This document shows, in pieces, positions 14,972 through 23,759 of a stretch of DNA of 37,360 nucleotides. The notes beneath the pieces are model-generated. The model saw only the letters and a program-made list of their open reading frames with translations, was not told where the DNA came from and did no database searches. How positions within the stretch are numbered: position 1 is the stretch's first letter; each line of letters begins with the position of its first letter. Source of the DNA: an uncultured Spirochaetaceae bacterium (GTDB taxonomy: Bacteria; Spirochaetota; Spirochaetia; Sphaerochaetales; Sphaerochaetaceae); NCBI GenBank assembly GCA_944389065.1, contig CALXKZ010000063.1:1-37360 (forward strand), read 5' to 3'. Position numbers and translations under genes: made by a program.

Positions 14972-17049
14972 CCTTCCAGATCCTTTCTGTCCTTTATGCG
15001 CTGGATCTCATCACGTATTAAAGCAGCCTTCTCGAATTCGAGATTCTTCGCAAGTTCAGTCATCTGCTTCGTAAGATCTGCAATATACCTCTTTCTGTCA
15101 CGTTCCAGAAGGAGGTTATAAGAGGAGCTTACGATCTTTATCTCATCCTTCACAGCCTCTTCATCGTCCTTCTTCTCGCGCTCGATTATATCCTCTATGG
15201 CTTTCTTTATTGTCCGCGGAGTGATTCCATGCTCCTCGTTGTATGCCATCTGCACGCTTCGTCTGTGCTCTGTCTCTTTTATTGCTTCTGCCATGGCGTC
15301 GCTCATATGGTCGGCATACATTATCACACGGCCATCAGCATTTCTTGCAGCCCTTCCGATAGTCTGTATCAAGGATGTAGCCGAACGGAGGAAGCCGATC
15401 TTATCTGCATCAAGAATGGCAACAAGAGACACCTCAGGAAGATCCAGCCCCTCCCTGAGCAGGTTGATTCCGACAAGAACATCGAACTTGCCAAGCCTCA
15501 GATCGCGAAGAAGCTCAACACGCTCGATTGTCTCGATCTCGCTATGGAGGTAGCGTACATTGAGATCAAGGGAGGTAAGATAATCGGTAAGGTCCTCTGC
15601 CATCTTCTTCGTCAGCGTTGTGACAAGGACTCTCTCTCCTTTTCCTATCGTCTTCCGGATCTCTCCATACAGATCCTCCATCTGCCCTTCTGTAGACCTT
15701 ACCTCGACACTCGGATCGAGAAGCCCTGTAGGACGGATAAGCTGTTCGACAATCTGTGAGGATTCATTCCTCTCACGCTCTCCGGGAGTTGCGGATACAT
15801 AGATTCTCTGCCCGACCTTGTTATCAAATTCATCATACTTCAGAGGCCTGTTATCCAGAGCGGAAGGAAGACGGAAACCGTAGTTGACTAAGTTGAGCTT
15901 TCTGGATCTGTCTCCCTCATACATAGCACCGATCTGAGGCAGCGTCACATGGGACTCATCGATGAATGTGACAAAGTCATCCGGGAAGTAATCGAGAAGG
16001 ACTGCGGGACGCTCCCCCGGAGCACGTCCGGAAAGTATTCTCGAATAATTCTCTATACCAGAGCAGTACCCAACCTCCTGAAGCATCTCCAGATCATATT
16101 CAACCCTGCTTTTTATCCGTTCTGCCTCAACAGGCTTTCCATTGGAGAGAAAGTACTCAACCCTCTCTTCTTTTTCCTCGTTGATCTTCTTTATCGCCGT
16201 GTTTATCTTGCTCTGCGGCATCACAAACTGCTTTGCAGGATACAGTGTGATTGAATCGGCATCGGCAATCTTCTCTCCTGTCAGAGGATTGAACCACACG
16301 ATTCTCTCAATTGTGTCCCAGTCAAGGTAGATGCGGAATGCAGCCTCCATATATGCCGGATATATCTCCACAGTCTCTCCCCGCGGTCTGAAACTACCGC
16401 GGGCAAGAATCGCATCATTGCGCTCATAGAGCATCCTTGTAAGCTGACCGAATACCTTATTCTGGCTGAAATCATCGCCTATACGGAACGTGAAGAGCAT
16501 ATCACGAAGCGATACAGGGTTTCCTAAGCCATAAATGCATGAAACAGTTGCAACGACAATCACATCCCGCCTCTCCATCAGCGAGAATGATGCAGCAAGG
16601 CGGAGTCTGTCTATCTCGTCATTTATGTCGACTTCCTTTTCGATGTACAGATCCTTGCCAGGAACATATGCTTCCGGCTGATAGTAATCGTATGTCGACA
16701 CAAAGTATGTGACAGCATTTTCCGGGAAGAATGACTTGAATTCCCTGTAAAGCTGGGCTGAAAGCGTTTTGTTGTGGGACAGTACCAATGCAGGCTTCTG
16801 TATTTTCTCGATAAGCTTGGCCATCGTGAATGTCTTTCCTGAGCCTGTGACACCCTTGAGAGTCTGGGCCCTGTCTCCATTGAGATATCCCTGATAAAGC
16901 TTTTCGACCGCATCGCCCTGATCACCTGCAAGATCGTAGTCTGATACAACATGGAATGGCTTGGAAAACCCCGCCTGGAAGTTGATCAGAGGCTCTCCTG
17001 CAATGCTTTCATACCCGGGGGCGAAACTGTTCTTTATCTTGCTATCCAT
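14968..17049 (-). CDS. uvrB: Excinuclease ABC subunit B
   Basis: The damage-verifying helicase-like subunit of nucleotide excision repair. It receives the lesion from UvrA and recruits UvrC. The 693 residues contain Walker A GVTGSGKT (66-73), the damage-probing beta-hairpin region YDYYQPEAYVPGKDLYIEKE (about 116-135), the DESHV motif, helicase motifs V-VI (GLDLPEVSLVAILDADK and TIGRAARN) and the C-terminal UVR motif (LEFEKAALIRDEI) that binds UvrC. It is complete and of normal length. The start overlaps the end of htrA by 16 bases, so the two genes form an operon. No SOS box was recognised upstream. Confidence 0.98.
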   Translation of the reverse strand: MDSKIKNSFAPGYESIAGEPLINFQAGFSKPFHVVSDYDLAGDQGDAVEKLYQGYLNGDRAQTLKGVTGSGKTFTMAKLIEKIQKPALVLSHNKTLSAQLYREFKSFFPENAVTYFVSTYDYYQPEAYVPGKDLYIEKEVDINDEIDRLRLAASFSLMERRDVIVVATVSCIYGLGNPVSLRDMLFTFRIGDDFSQNKVFGQLTRMLYERNDAILARGSFRPRGETVEIYPAYMEAAFRIYLDWDTIERIVWFNPLTGEKIADADSITLYPAKQFVMPQSKINTAIKKINEEKEERVEYFLSNGKPVEAERIKSRVEYDLEMLQEVGYCSGIENYSRILSGRAPGERPAVLLDYFPDDFVTFIDESHVTLPQIGAMYEGDRSRKLNLVNYGFRLPSALDNRPLKYDEFDNKVGQRIYVSATPGERERNESSQIVEQLIRPTGLLDPSVEVRSTEGQMEDLYGEIRKTIGKGERVLVTTLTKKMAEDLTDYLTSLDLNVRYLHSEIETIERVELLRDLRLGKFDVLVGINLLREGLDLPEVSLVAILDADKIGFLRSATSLIQTIGRAARNADGRVIMYADHMSDAMAEAIKETEHRRSVQMAYNEEHGITPRTIKKAIEDIIEREKKDDEEAVKDEIKIVSSSYNLLLERDRKRYIADLTKQMTELAKNLEFEKAALIRDEIQRIKDRKDLEG

Positions 17050-18290
17050 CCTGAGTTCTCCACTGTACGCTCTATAAGCACGGCATCAATAGTTATCGGA
17101 CTGCCATTTCTTATCAATGAAAGTTCCACGGTATCGCCTGGATTGGTATCAAAGAGAGCTGCAAAATAGTCCTCATAGCCATTGATCGGTATTCCATTAA
17201 TTGCAGTGATGACATCACCTCCGAGATAGATTACAGACTGACCATACTGCACAGCCTGATTTCCGCCACGGATACCGGCTTTGTCTGCATTCCCGCCAGG
17301 AACAACCTGCGATACAAGAATCCCTTCGGATACTGTGAGACCAGCATACTGCGCAATCGACTCATTGAGTTCCACTGAAAGAAGATCAAGCCAGCCCCGG
17401 TGCACAGCACCTGTATCTATGATTTCCCTGACAGAATCAATCACGCGCTCTGCAGGAATCGCAAAAGCCACACCATCGGATGAACCTGTCTGCGTATGTA
17501 TCGAGCTGACAATCCCGATCATCGTCCCATCCTGCTTCAGAAGCGGACCTCCGCTGTTTCCAGGATTAATAGCGGCATCGGTCTGTATCATCGAAGGAAT
17601 GACCGCGGAAGCAGAAGAAGAGACTATTCTGTCAGTTCCGGAGACAATGCCTGCAGAGAGTGTCCAGGCATAACCATATGGGTGTCCTATGGCATATACG
17701 CTCTCACCGGTCATCACAGCCCCAGATGATGCCAGCCCGATAGCCTGAAGGTTCCCCTTATCAGTCTTCAGAAGCGCTATATCAGATAGAGGATCGGTAC
17801 CGACAAGCACTGCCTCTGATATGCTGCCATCAAAGAATTTGACTGTATACTTGATAGAAGCAGAAGGAGCGACATGGCTATTGGTGACAATATATCCATC
17901 GGATGAGAGGATTACACCAGCTCCATCGCCATTGCCGGAAAGATCCGATGAAGGCATGATCTGGACCACCGATGGAGCAGCTTTCCTGAAAAGCGAAATC
18001 GTTCTGCGGTCATCATCGGAATATTCCCACGTCCCATCCCGGCCAGCAAAGAGCGGAAGATCCTCATATGAATAGTGTATTTCATCGACGGGAATACCTG
18101 CGGCTTCGAAAAGAGCTCGGTCACCCTCCTGCTGCACAATGCTGCGGAGAGCATCTTTGACCTTCATTTCAATATCCTGCTTCTGAAGCTCATGAGTCCA
18201 GACAGAAAGGAGCACTATGAGCACAATGGAAGCTATAGCGATGACAGCGGCAAACGCTGTCTTCTTCCCCGGGATTTTCCTATTCATCAT
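17034..18290 (-). CDS. htrA: HtrA/DegS-type serine protease with one PDZ domain
   Basis: A membrane-tethered envelope protease for misfolded proteins or regulated cleavage. The 418 residues have one N-terminal membrane helix (about 12-31), the trypsin-like triad His139 (TNSHV), Asp170 (PLSDIALL) and Ser246 (NPGNSGGPL), and a single PDZ domain (about 325-415). One PDZ plus a membrane anchor resembles DegS more than DegP. The same frame stays open 372 bases further upstream, but that part runs opposite deaD and has no protease-like sequence, so the start is set at the MMNRK pair. No ribosome site precedes it; an extended -10 (TGTGATTAT) ends seven bases before the first ATG. Confidence 0.92.
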   Translation of the reverse strand: MMNRKIPGKKTAFAAVIAIASIVLIVLLSVWTHELQKQDIEMKVKDALRSIVQQEGDRALFEAAGIPVDEIHYSYEDLPLFAGRDGTWEYSDDDRRTISLFRKAAPSVVQIMPSSDLSGNGDGAGVILSSDGYIVTNSHVAPSASIKYTVKFFDGSISEAVLVGTDPLSDIALLKTDKGNLQAIGLASSGAVMTGESVYAIGHPYGYAWTLSAGIVSGTDRIVSSSASAVIPSMIQTDAAINPGNSGGPLLKQDGTMIGIVSSIHTQTGSSDGVAFAIPAERVIDSVREIIDTGAVHRGWLDLLSVELNESIAQYAGLTVSEGILVSQVVPGGNADKAGIRGGNQAVQYGQSVIYLGGDVITAINGIPINGYEDYFAALFDTNPGDTVELSLIRNGSPITIDAVLIERTVENSGWIAR

Positions 18291-18297
18291 GCTGATG

Positions 18298-18306
18298 ATA
18301 ATCACA
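18298..18306 (-). promoter_or_regulatory. Extended -10 box of htrA
   Basis: On the minus strand TGTGATTAT (TGN plus GATTAT) ends seven bases before the ATG at 18290. No good -35 is seen. The predicted leader is about one base. Confidence 0.4.
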
Positions 18307-18328
18307 CCGTCAATATCTGGCAACACAG

Positions 18329-18356
18329 TGGACACAACTTCCCTTTCTGATAAAAT
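18329..18356 (+). promoter_or_regulatory. Promoter of deaD-glf, near-leaderless arrangement
   Basis: TGGACA (18329-18334), a 16-base spacer and TAAAAT (18351-18356), then seven bases to the ATG at 18364. The AGGAG just before the ATG is only one base from it, too close to work as a ribosome site. Confidence 0.65.
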
Positions 18357-18363
18357 CAGGAGT

Positions 18364-20190
18364 ATGGAAATACTACCAGGATTCAAAGCGCTGGGACTCA
18401 GCGACGAAACACTTGAAGCATTGAAAGAGAAAGGGTTTGAGGAACCCACTGAAATACAGAAGCTTGCCATACCAAGACTTCTTGAAGAAGGCACGGAGAT
18501 CGTAGGCCAGGCACAGACAGGAACAGGAAAGACTGCGGCATTCGCCCTTCCGATCATTGAGACGATAGGATCTGAAAGCCAGGTCCCGGAGGCACTCGTG
18601 CTTGTTCCGACAAGAGAGCTTGCTAGCCAGGTGAGCGAGGAGATATCTTCGCTGAAGGGCAAGAAGAAGATTGAGGTGACCCCGATCTATGGCGGCGCGA
18701 GCATGGAGCAGCAGCTCAGGAAGCTCAGGAGAGGCGTCCAGATCGTAGTCGGTACACCAGGAAGGATACTCGATCACATCAGACGGGGATCGCTGAAGCT
18801 TGAGAACCTTGAATTCCTTGTCCTGGATGAAGCTGATGAGATGCTTGATATGGGGTTCATAGATGACATAGAGCAGGTACTCAGAGCAGTTCCTGAAAAT
18901 AAGCGCATGCTGATGTTCTCTGCCACGATGCCTCCTGAGATCATGAAGCTTGCAGAGAGCTTCATGAAGAATCCGGAGATCATCAGGACCCAGAAGAAAG
19001 ATACGGCAGCTCTTACGACTGACCAGATCTACTATGAAGTCCGTGAAGGTGACAAGCTTGAAGCTCTTACAAGGATCATTGACAGGGAAAAGGAGTTCTA
19101 CGGTGTTGTTTTCTGCAGGACCAAGCTGCAGTGCGATGAGATAGGGACAAAGCTCCGTGACCGCGGCTATGATGCGGCTTCGCTCCATGGCGACCTGTCC
19201 CAGAGGGAGCGAGAGGCAATCCTGAAGAAGATGAAAGACCACCAGCTTTCCATCCTCGTTGCCACCGATGTTGCTGCCCGTGGCCTCGATATCCAGGATC
19301 TGACCCATGTCATAAACTACACCATTCCATCTGATCCGGAGATATATATCCACAGGGTCGGAAGGACAGGAAGAGCGGGAAAGAGCGGGACTGCCATTAC
19401 ATTCATAACACCGTCAGAGGCAAGAAAGCTTAACTATATAATGAGGGCTTCCAGGGCAGATATAAGAAAGGAGGAGATCCCTACTGCCGAGGATATCATC
19501 GAAGGAAAGAAGCAGAGAATCCGTGACCAGATTGAGCAGGCACTCTCCGTTCCTCCGAGAAGCGAATATATGGATATAGCGCGCACAGCCCTTGCAGGCA
19601 GGGATCCAGAGGAAGCCTTTGCCGGCCTTTTGTCTCTCATCTACCGCAATGAGCTCGATATCTCACAGTACAGGCATATAGAGGCAATCGTCCCGAAATC
19701 CCAGAAGGAGAAGAAATCCCGAAGGGAAAGAAAGGAGGAAGCAAGAAACAGAGAGCCATATGATAAGGTAAGAACACCGTCCCTGGACGATCAGGGAACG
19801 ACAAAGCTCTTCATTGCCAGAGGCAGGAGGGATGGCCTTACAAAGGGCATGCTCTGCAATATCATAATGGACCAGGCTGGGGTACGTGATCAGGATATCG
19901 GAGACATCGAGATCCTTGAGGACTGCTCATTCGTGACAGCACCTTATGCCATCGCCGAGGATATACTCAATGCGTATTCAGGGCGGACCCAGAAGGGCAA
20001 GCCTGTGATAATGCGTGCAAAGCAGGAAAGCAGGAAGACCTCAAAGAAGGAGACGCGGAAAAAGAGCGCAGCAAAGACAAGGAAGCGCAGGAACTGGGAG
20101 GATGATTACCAGCCCTATGGCCGCGATACCAGACCGGGGGAAGATGGGAAATACACATTCCCTGATAAGAAACGCAAGAGGAGAAGATAA
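18364..20190 (+). CDS. deaD: DEAD-box ATP-dependent RNA helicase (DeaD/CsdA-like)
   Basis: Unwinds RNA in ribosome assembly or mRNA decay. The 608 residues carry the Q motif with GFEEPTEIQ (about 24-32), motif I AQTGTGKT (50-57), PTREL, motif II DEAD (155-158), SAT (186-188) and motif VI HRVGRTGRAG. A DbpA-type RNA-binding domain follows (about 528-580, TKLFIARGRRDGL). The tail is very rich in lysine and arginine, likely binding RNA non-specifically. The start at MEILPGF fits the family; the frame stays open upstream without any fitting sequence. The promoter -10 box is seven bases from the ATG. The stop overlaps the glf start (TAATG). Confidence 0.95.
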   Translation: MEILPGFKALGLSDETLEALKEKGFEEPTEIQKLAIPRLLEEGTEIVGQAQTGTGKTAAFALPIIETIGSESQVPEALVLVPTRELASQVSEEISSLKGKKKIEVTPIYGGASMEQQLRKLRRGVQIVVGTPGRILDHIRRGSLKLENLEFLVLDEADEMLDMGFIDDIEQVLRAVPENKRMLMFSATMPPEIMKLAESFMKNPEIIRTQKKDTAALTTDQIYYEVREGDKLEALTRIIDREKEFYGVVFCRTKLQCDEIGTKLRDRGYDAASLHGDLSQREREAILKKMKDHQLSILVATDVAARGLDIQDLTHVINYTIPSDPEIYIHRVGRTGRAGKSGTAITFITPSEARKLNYIMRASRADIRKEEIPTAEDIIEGKKQRIRDQIEQALSVPPRSEYMDIARTALAGRDPEEAFAGLLSLIYRNELDISQYRHIEAIVPKSQKEKKSRRERKEEARNREPYDKVRTPSLDDQGTTKLFIARGRRDGLTKGMLCNIIMDQAGVRDQDIGDIEILEDCSFVTAPYAIAEDILNAYSGRTQKGKPVIMRAKQESRKTSKKETRKKSAAKTRKRRNWEDDYQPYGRDTRPGEDGKYTFPDKKRKRRR

Positions 20191-21284
20191 TGGAATATGA
20201 CTTTGTCATAGCAGGCTCTGGTCTTTTCGGTGCTGTATTCGCCCATGAAGCGATAAAGAAAGGAAAAAGCGTCCTCATAGTCGAGAAACGTGAGCATATC
20301 GGAGGGAACATCTATACAGAGAAACGTGATGGCATAGATATCCACAGATACGGAGCGCACATATTCCATACCTCGGACAAAGAGGTATGGGATTATGTCA
20401 ATGCCCTGGTGCCTTTCAGACCATTCATCAACTCCCCCATCGCTTCATACCATGGGCATATCTACAATATGCCATTCAATATGAATACCTTTGCCCGCAT
20501 GTGGGATATATCGACCCCTGATGAGGCAAAGAGGATCATAGAGGAGCAGAGGGAGGAAATAACTGGGGAACCGGAGAATCTTGAGGAGCAGGCCATTTCC
20601 CTTGTCGGACGCGATATCTATGAGACGCTTGTCCGCGAATACACGGAAAAGCAATGGGGAAGAAAGTGCACAGAGCTTCCGCCGTGGATCATAAAACGCC
20701 TTCCTGTGAGATTCACATATGATAACAACTACTTCTCAGATCCATATCAGGGAATACCTGAGGAAGGATACACCGCTATCATAGAAAAGCTTATCGACGG
20801 TGCTGATATCATTCTCAATGAAGACTATACAGCAGACAGAAAAAAGTGGGACAGCATGGCAGACAGAACGCTCTATACAGGATGTCTGGATGCTCTTTAC
20901 GGCTTCAGCCATGGTCAATTGGAGTACAGATCAGAGATCTTCGAAGAAGAACGTATTGAGAAAGAGGATTTTCAGGGCAATGCAGTTGTGAACTACACCG
21001 ATGGCAATACACCATGGACCAGGATCATCGAGCACAAGCATTTTCTGAAGACACAATCCCCTGTCACATGGATAAGCAGGGAGTATCCTGTGGACTACAG
21101 AGAAACAGGAGAGCCTTTCTACCCCATCAATGATGAGAGGAATTCCGCACTTTACAGGGAATACAGGAAGATTGCGGAAAGCGATAGCCGCCTTCTCATC
21201 GGAGGAAGACTTGCAGACTATGCATACTATGACATGGACAAGACGGTGAGAGCAGCTCTCAACCTTGCCAGGAAGACTCTGTGA
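20190..21284 (+). CDS. glf: UDP-galactopyranose mutase
   Basis: A flavoenzyme that converts UDP-galactopyranose to UDP-galactofuranose, the donor for galactofuranose in surface glycans. The 364 residues begin with the FAD-binding GSGLFG (9-14) and have the second family motif RYGAHIFHTSDKEVWDYV (about 51-68). Typical later stretches are YTEKQWG, RLPVRF and FYPIND. AGGAG lies eight bases before the ATG, which shares one base with the deaD stop, so translation is coupled to the helicase. No glycosyltransferase or other sugar gene is nearby. The stop is immediately next to the stop of the TrpR-like gene on the other strand. Confidence 0.95.
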   Translation: MEYDFVIAGSGLFGAVFAHEAIKKGKSVLIVEKREHIGGNIYTEKRDGIDIHRYGAHIFHTSDKEVWDYVNALVPFRPFINSPIASYHGHIYNMPFNMNTFARMWDISTPDEAKRIIEEQREEITGEPENLEEQAISLVGRDIYETLVREYTEKQWGRKCTELPPWIIKRLPVRFTYDNNYFSDPYQGIPEEGYTAIIEKLIDGADIILNEDYTADRKKWDSMADRTLYTGCLDALYGFSHGQLEYRSEIFEEERIEKEDFQGNAVVNYTDGNTPWTRIIEHKHFLKTQSPVTWISREYPVDYRETGEPFYPINDERNSALYREYRKIAESDSRLLIGGRLADYAYYDMDKTVRAALNLARKTL

Positions 21285-21605
21285 TCAGATATGGCTGTTG
21301 TCAACAGAACGTGAAGCGAAAAGACGGCGCATGAAGCCGTGCTCCTTCTTCAGCATCCTTGAGCCTCTTGTGATCTTGCATAGCGACAGCGATCTGTCCG
21401 AAGCTATCTGCCGCTGCGGCTTACCTTGGTAGATATCCTTCATCAGAAGCCATCTGTTCACGAAATCCCTGCGCTCGGATTCTGTGAACATATCATCAAA
21501 GAGCGCTTTCATGTCCTCTTCATCTGTTGTCGCTGAGAAGACATTGATTATATCATCATAGGCCTCTCTGGCCTCTTTTTCCTTATCTTCGATTTTTTTA
21601 TCCAT
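21285..21605 (-). CDS. TrpR-like DNA-binding protein
   Basis: A small helix-turn-helix protein of the Trp repressor/YerC superfamily. The 106 residues have the family segments ALFDDMFTESERRDFVNRW (about 49-67), a helix-turn-helix with QRQIASDRSLSLCKITRG and the ending SRMLKKEHGFMRRLF. The KITRGSRMLK stretch is closer to TrpR (TITRGSNSLK) than to YerC. No tryptophan synthesis gene is in the window, so ligand and targets are unknown. It follows cls in the same direction but has its own TTGACT-17-TAATCT promoter exactly six bases before the ATG. No Shine-Dalgarno sequence is present. Confidence 0.8.
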   Translation of the reverse strand: MDKKIEDKEKEAREAYDDIINVFSATTDEEDMKALFDDMFTESERRDFVNRWLLMKDIYQGKPQRQIASDRSLSLCKITRGSRMLKKEHGFMRRLFASRSVDNSHI

Positions 21606-21611
21606 ATAGAA

Positions 21612-21640
21612 AGATTACGATGGCAGCACTCAGCAGTCAA
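21612..21640 (-). promoter_or_regulatory. Promoter of the TrpR-like gene, leaderless arrangement
   Basis: On the minus strand TTGACT (21640-21635), a 17-base spacer, TAATCT (21617-21612), then six bases to the ATG at 21605. It fills the 36-base gap after the cls stop. Confidence 0.7.
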
Positions 21641-21641
21641 G

Positions 21642-23168
21642 CTAGAGTGCAGGAGAGAAGAGACGCAGAAAATAACGGACCAGGCGCTTGACCGGACCGA
21701 TTCTGCTGACCATCTCGATGCTCTGCTCCTCTGACATATCGAAAGTCTTCAGGAAATCATCCTTCACGCTGGATACAATGCTTGAAAGAACAAACAGAAC
21801 AGAAAGCTCAAAGTGGAGATAGAATGATCTGTAGTCTATATTCGTCGTTCCGACGATTGCCACCTCGTCATCCGCGATGAAGGTCTTGGAATGTATGAAA
21901 CCTGGAGTGTATTCAAAAATCCTCACCCCGGCCTCCAGAAGCGGCAGATAGTTCGATCTCGTGACTTCAAATACTGATTTCTTATCAGGATAATGAGGTG
22001 TTATGATGCGTACATCAACACCGGACTGCGCAGCCATCCTCAGAGTCGAGATGAACGTACTGTCCGGAACAAGATATGGAGTCATGATCCATACATAGTC
22101 TTTCGCATCTGCGATTATCTGCAGATACACATCCTTTGTTATCGTCTCCGAATCAAGCGGAGAATCCCCGAAAGGCTGGATAAATCCATCGGTTCTGCCT
22201 GAGACAGTCGGAATGAAAAGACGGAGGTTGTCATGTGCATTGGCAATACCCATCCACATTTCAAGGAAAAGGTAAGTGAAATTCCATACTGCCGCCCCCT
22301 TGAATTTCACTGCATTATCCTTCCAGTAGCCGAATCGGATCTCATCATTTGAGTATTCATCGGAAATATTCAGCCCACCTGTATAGCAGATATTCCCATC
22401 GATGCAGAATATCTTGCGATGATCACGGAAATTCAGGCGTGGATTCATATGCATATGCACGCGATTGAATGCAACCGCTTTTATACCAAGGGCAGAAAGC
22501 TTACGGTCATAGTATGCAGGCAGGGAGTTTATCGATCCAAGATCATCATAGATCACACGGACATCCACCCCAGACTCTACCTTACGCACAAGTTCGTCCA
22601 GGAGAATGCTCCACCAGTGTCCTTCGCCGATTATGAAGTACTCAATGAAAATGAACTTCGAAGCTTTCCTGACCTCAGAAAGAACATCGATGAAGAATTC
22701 ATCGGCATATGCGAAATACCGGCACTCTGTATCCATCCAGGCAGAAAGCCCTGTCCTGTTCTTGATGAAACTTGAAAGCTTCCTGTATTCAGGAGCGATG
22801 GAATCCAGTTTGGCTTCCGCAGCCTCAGCATATGGTCTGCTGTCAGGGAGTGTCTTTCTGAACTGCTGGGTCTTCTTCCTGCTGAAATAACCAAGCTTCT
22901 TATTCGCCATCACAAGATACAGAACCCCGCCGAATACCGGAAGTATCGCTATAAGGAACATCCAGACAAGCTTGTATGATGGATCCTCATTCCTTGTGAA
23001 TATGGCAAATGACATCACCACCGAAAGCAATGAGAAAAAGACATAGAAATAGAAGCTGTGCATGAACGATGCCCAGAACACAAGATAGGCAAAAAGCATG
23101 AACTGGATCACGATTGCAAGGGCTGCCCAGAATAGACGGGATGTCAAAAGCTTCAGGAGTCTCCGCAT
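21642..23168 (-). CDS. cls: Cardiolipin synthase (phospholipase D family)
   Basis: Joins two phosphatidylglycerols to cardiolipin at the inner membrane. The 508 residues have two N-terminal membrane helices (about 13-33 and 38-57), a third hydrophobic stretch (about 68-87, the PLD nuclease-like N-terminal region) and two HKD motifs: HRKIFCID at 250-257 and HSKTFIAD at 426-433. This is the length and order of bacterial ClsA. The gene overlaps the end of queH by 16 bases and has GAGGGA upstream of its ATG, so it is the second gene of a queH-cls pair. Confidence 0.95.
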   Translation of the reverse strand: MRRLLKLLTSRLFWAALAIVIQFMLFAYLVFWASFMHSFYFYVFFSLLSVVMSFAIFTRNEDPSYKLVWMFLIAILPVFGGVLYLVMANKKLGYFSRKKTQQFRKTLPDSRPYAEAAEAKLDSIAPEYRKLSSFIKNRTGLSAWMDTECRYFAYADEFFIDVLSEVRKASKFIFIEYFIIGEGHWWSILLDELVRKVESGVDVRVIYDDLGSINSLPAYYDRKLSALGIKAVAFNRVHMHMNPRLNFRDHRKIFCIDGNICYTGGLNISDEYSNDEIRFGYWKDNAVKFKGAAVWNFTYLFLEMWMGIANAHDNLRLFIPTVSGRTDGFIQPFGDSPLDSETITKDVYLQIIADAKDYVWIMTPYLVPDSTFISTLRMAAQSGVDVRIITPHYPDKKSVFEVTRSNYLPLLEAGVRIFEYTPGFIHSKTFIADDEVAIVGTTNIDYRSFYLHFELSVLFVLSSIVSSVKDDFLKTFDMSEEQSIEMVSRIGPVKRLVRYFLRLFSPAL

Positions 23169-23695
23169 CGCCTGTCCCTCAGAGAGAACTCACATCCACA
23201 GTAATCCTGCCGGTACAGTCCCAGCTCTTTCGAAAGCACTATTGATCGATTGAAGCCATCTTTCTTCTTGAAATCAATAGGGCAGAATCCAGGAAGGTCC
23301 TCTCCTTCATGAAATATCCTGGCGCTGCTTTTGAAACGGGAGACGGTGAGAGTCGTAGCAAAATTCTCTATGCCAAGTTCCCTGGCCTTCTCCTGAGCCC
23401 TCTCAAGATTGAACCGGAAGCATAACGAGCAACGCTCCCCGTGCTCCTTGTCATCCTCATGGCCCTTCACTCTCTCAAGCCATCTTCCATGATCCCATTC
23501 ATCGAGTATAGTCTCCAGTCCATAGTGCTCAGCTACGATCAGAAGATTCTCGTAGCGCTTCATGAATTCCTCGTAAGGAAAGATATTGCTATCAGAGAAG
23601 AAAAGAACAGGCTCATATCCATCAAGAAGGAGCCTCTCGATTGAAGATGTTGAACATGGGCCGCAGCAGACATGGAGAAGTAACTTTTTACCCAT
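23153..23695 (-). CDS. queH: Epoxyqueuosine reductase QueH
   Basis: Reduces epoxyqueuosine to queuosine in the wobble base of tRNAs for Tyr, His, Asn and Asp; it is the iron-sulfur alternative to QueG. The 180 residues have the metal-binding cysteines of the family: HVCCGPCS (Cys10, Cys11, Cys14), ERCSLCF and DYCGC near the end. The ATG at 23695 has no clear ribosome site. TTGATG-17-TATGAT on the minus strand ends 11 bases before it, implying a leader of about five bases. It overlaps cls. No other queuosine gene is seen here. Confidence 0.95.
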   Translation of the reverse strand: MGKKLLLHVCCGPCSTSSIERLLLDGYEPVLFFSDSNIFPYEEFMKRYENLLIVAEHYGLETILDEWDHGRWLERVKGHEDDKEHGERCSLCFRFNLERAQEKARELGIENFATTLTVSRFKSSARIFHEGEDLPGFCPIDFKKKDGFNRSIVLSKELGLYRQDYCGCEFSLRDRRCGDS

Positions 23696-23706
23696 AAAGC
23701 AGTCTC

Positions 23707-23735
23707 ATCATACGACTCTATGGCTTCTCCATCAA
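23707..23735 (-). promoter_or_regulatory. Promoter of queH-cls
   Basis: On the minus strand TTGATG, a 17-base spacer and TATGAT, the latter ending 11 bases before the queH ATG at 23695. The predicted untranslated leader is about five bases. Confidence 0.55.
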
Positions 23736-23747
23736 GCTTTGCCATGC

Positions 23748-23753
23748 TACCAT
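23748..23753 (+). promoter_or_regulatory. -10 box of the TPR gene, leaderless arrangement
   Basis: TACCAT followed by exactly six bases and the ATG at 23760. No convincing -35 is seen. Confidence 0.4.
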
Positions 23754-23759
23754 CGCTTT

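Noticed and set aside
18358..18362. AGGAG before deaD as a Shine-Dalgarno sequence
   Set aside because: Only one base separates it from the ATG, which is too short for ribosome positioning; it also lies between the -10 box and the predicted transcript start.
18291..18662. N-terminal extension of HtrA by 124 residues in the same open frame
   Set aside because: It lies opposite the start of deaD, has low-complexity serine-rich sequence and no relation to the protease family; the membrane helix begins right after the chosen start.
18373..19353. Long open frame of 326 residues on the minus strand opposite deaD
   Set aside because: It is a shadow of the strongly biased deaD codons; the translated sequence is cysteine- and leucine-rich without domain character, and has no start signals.
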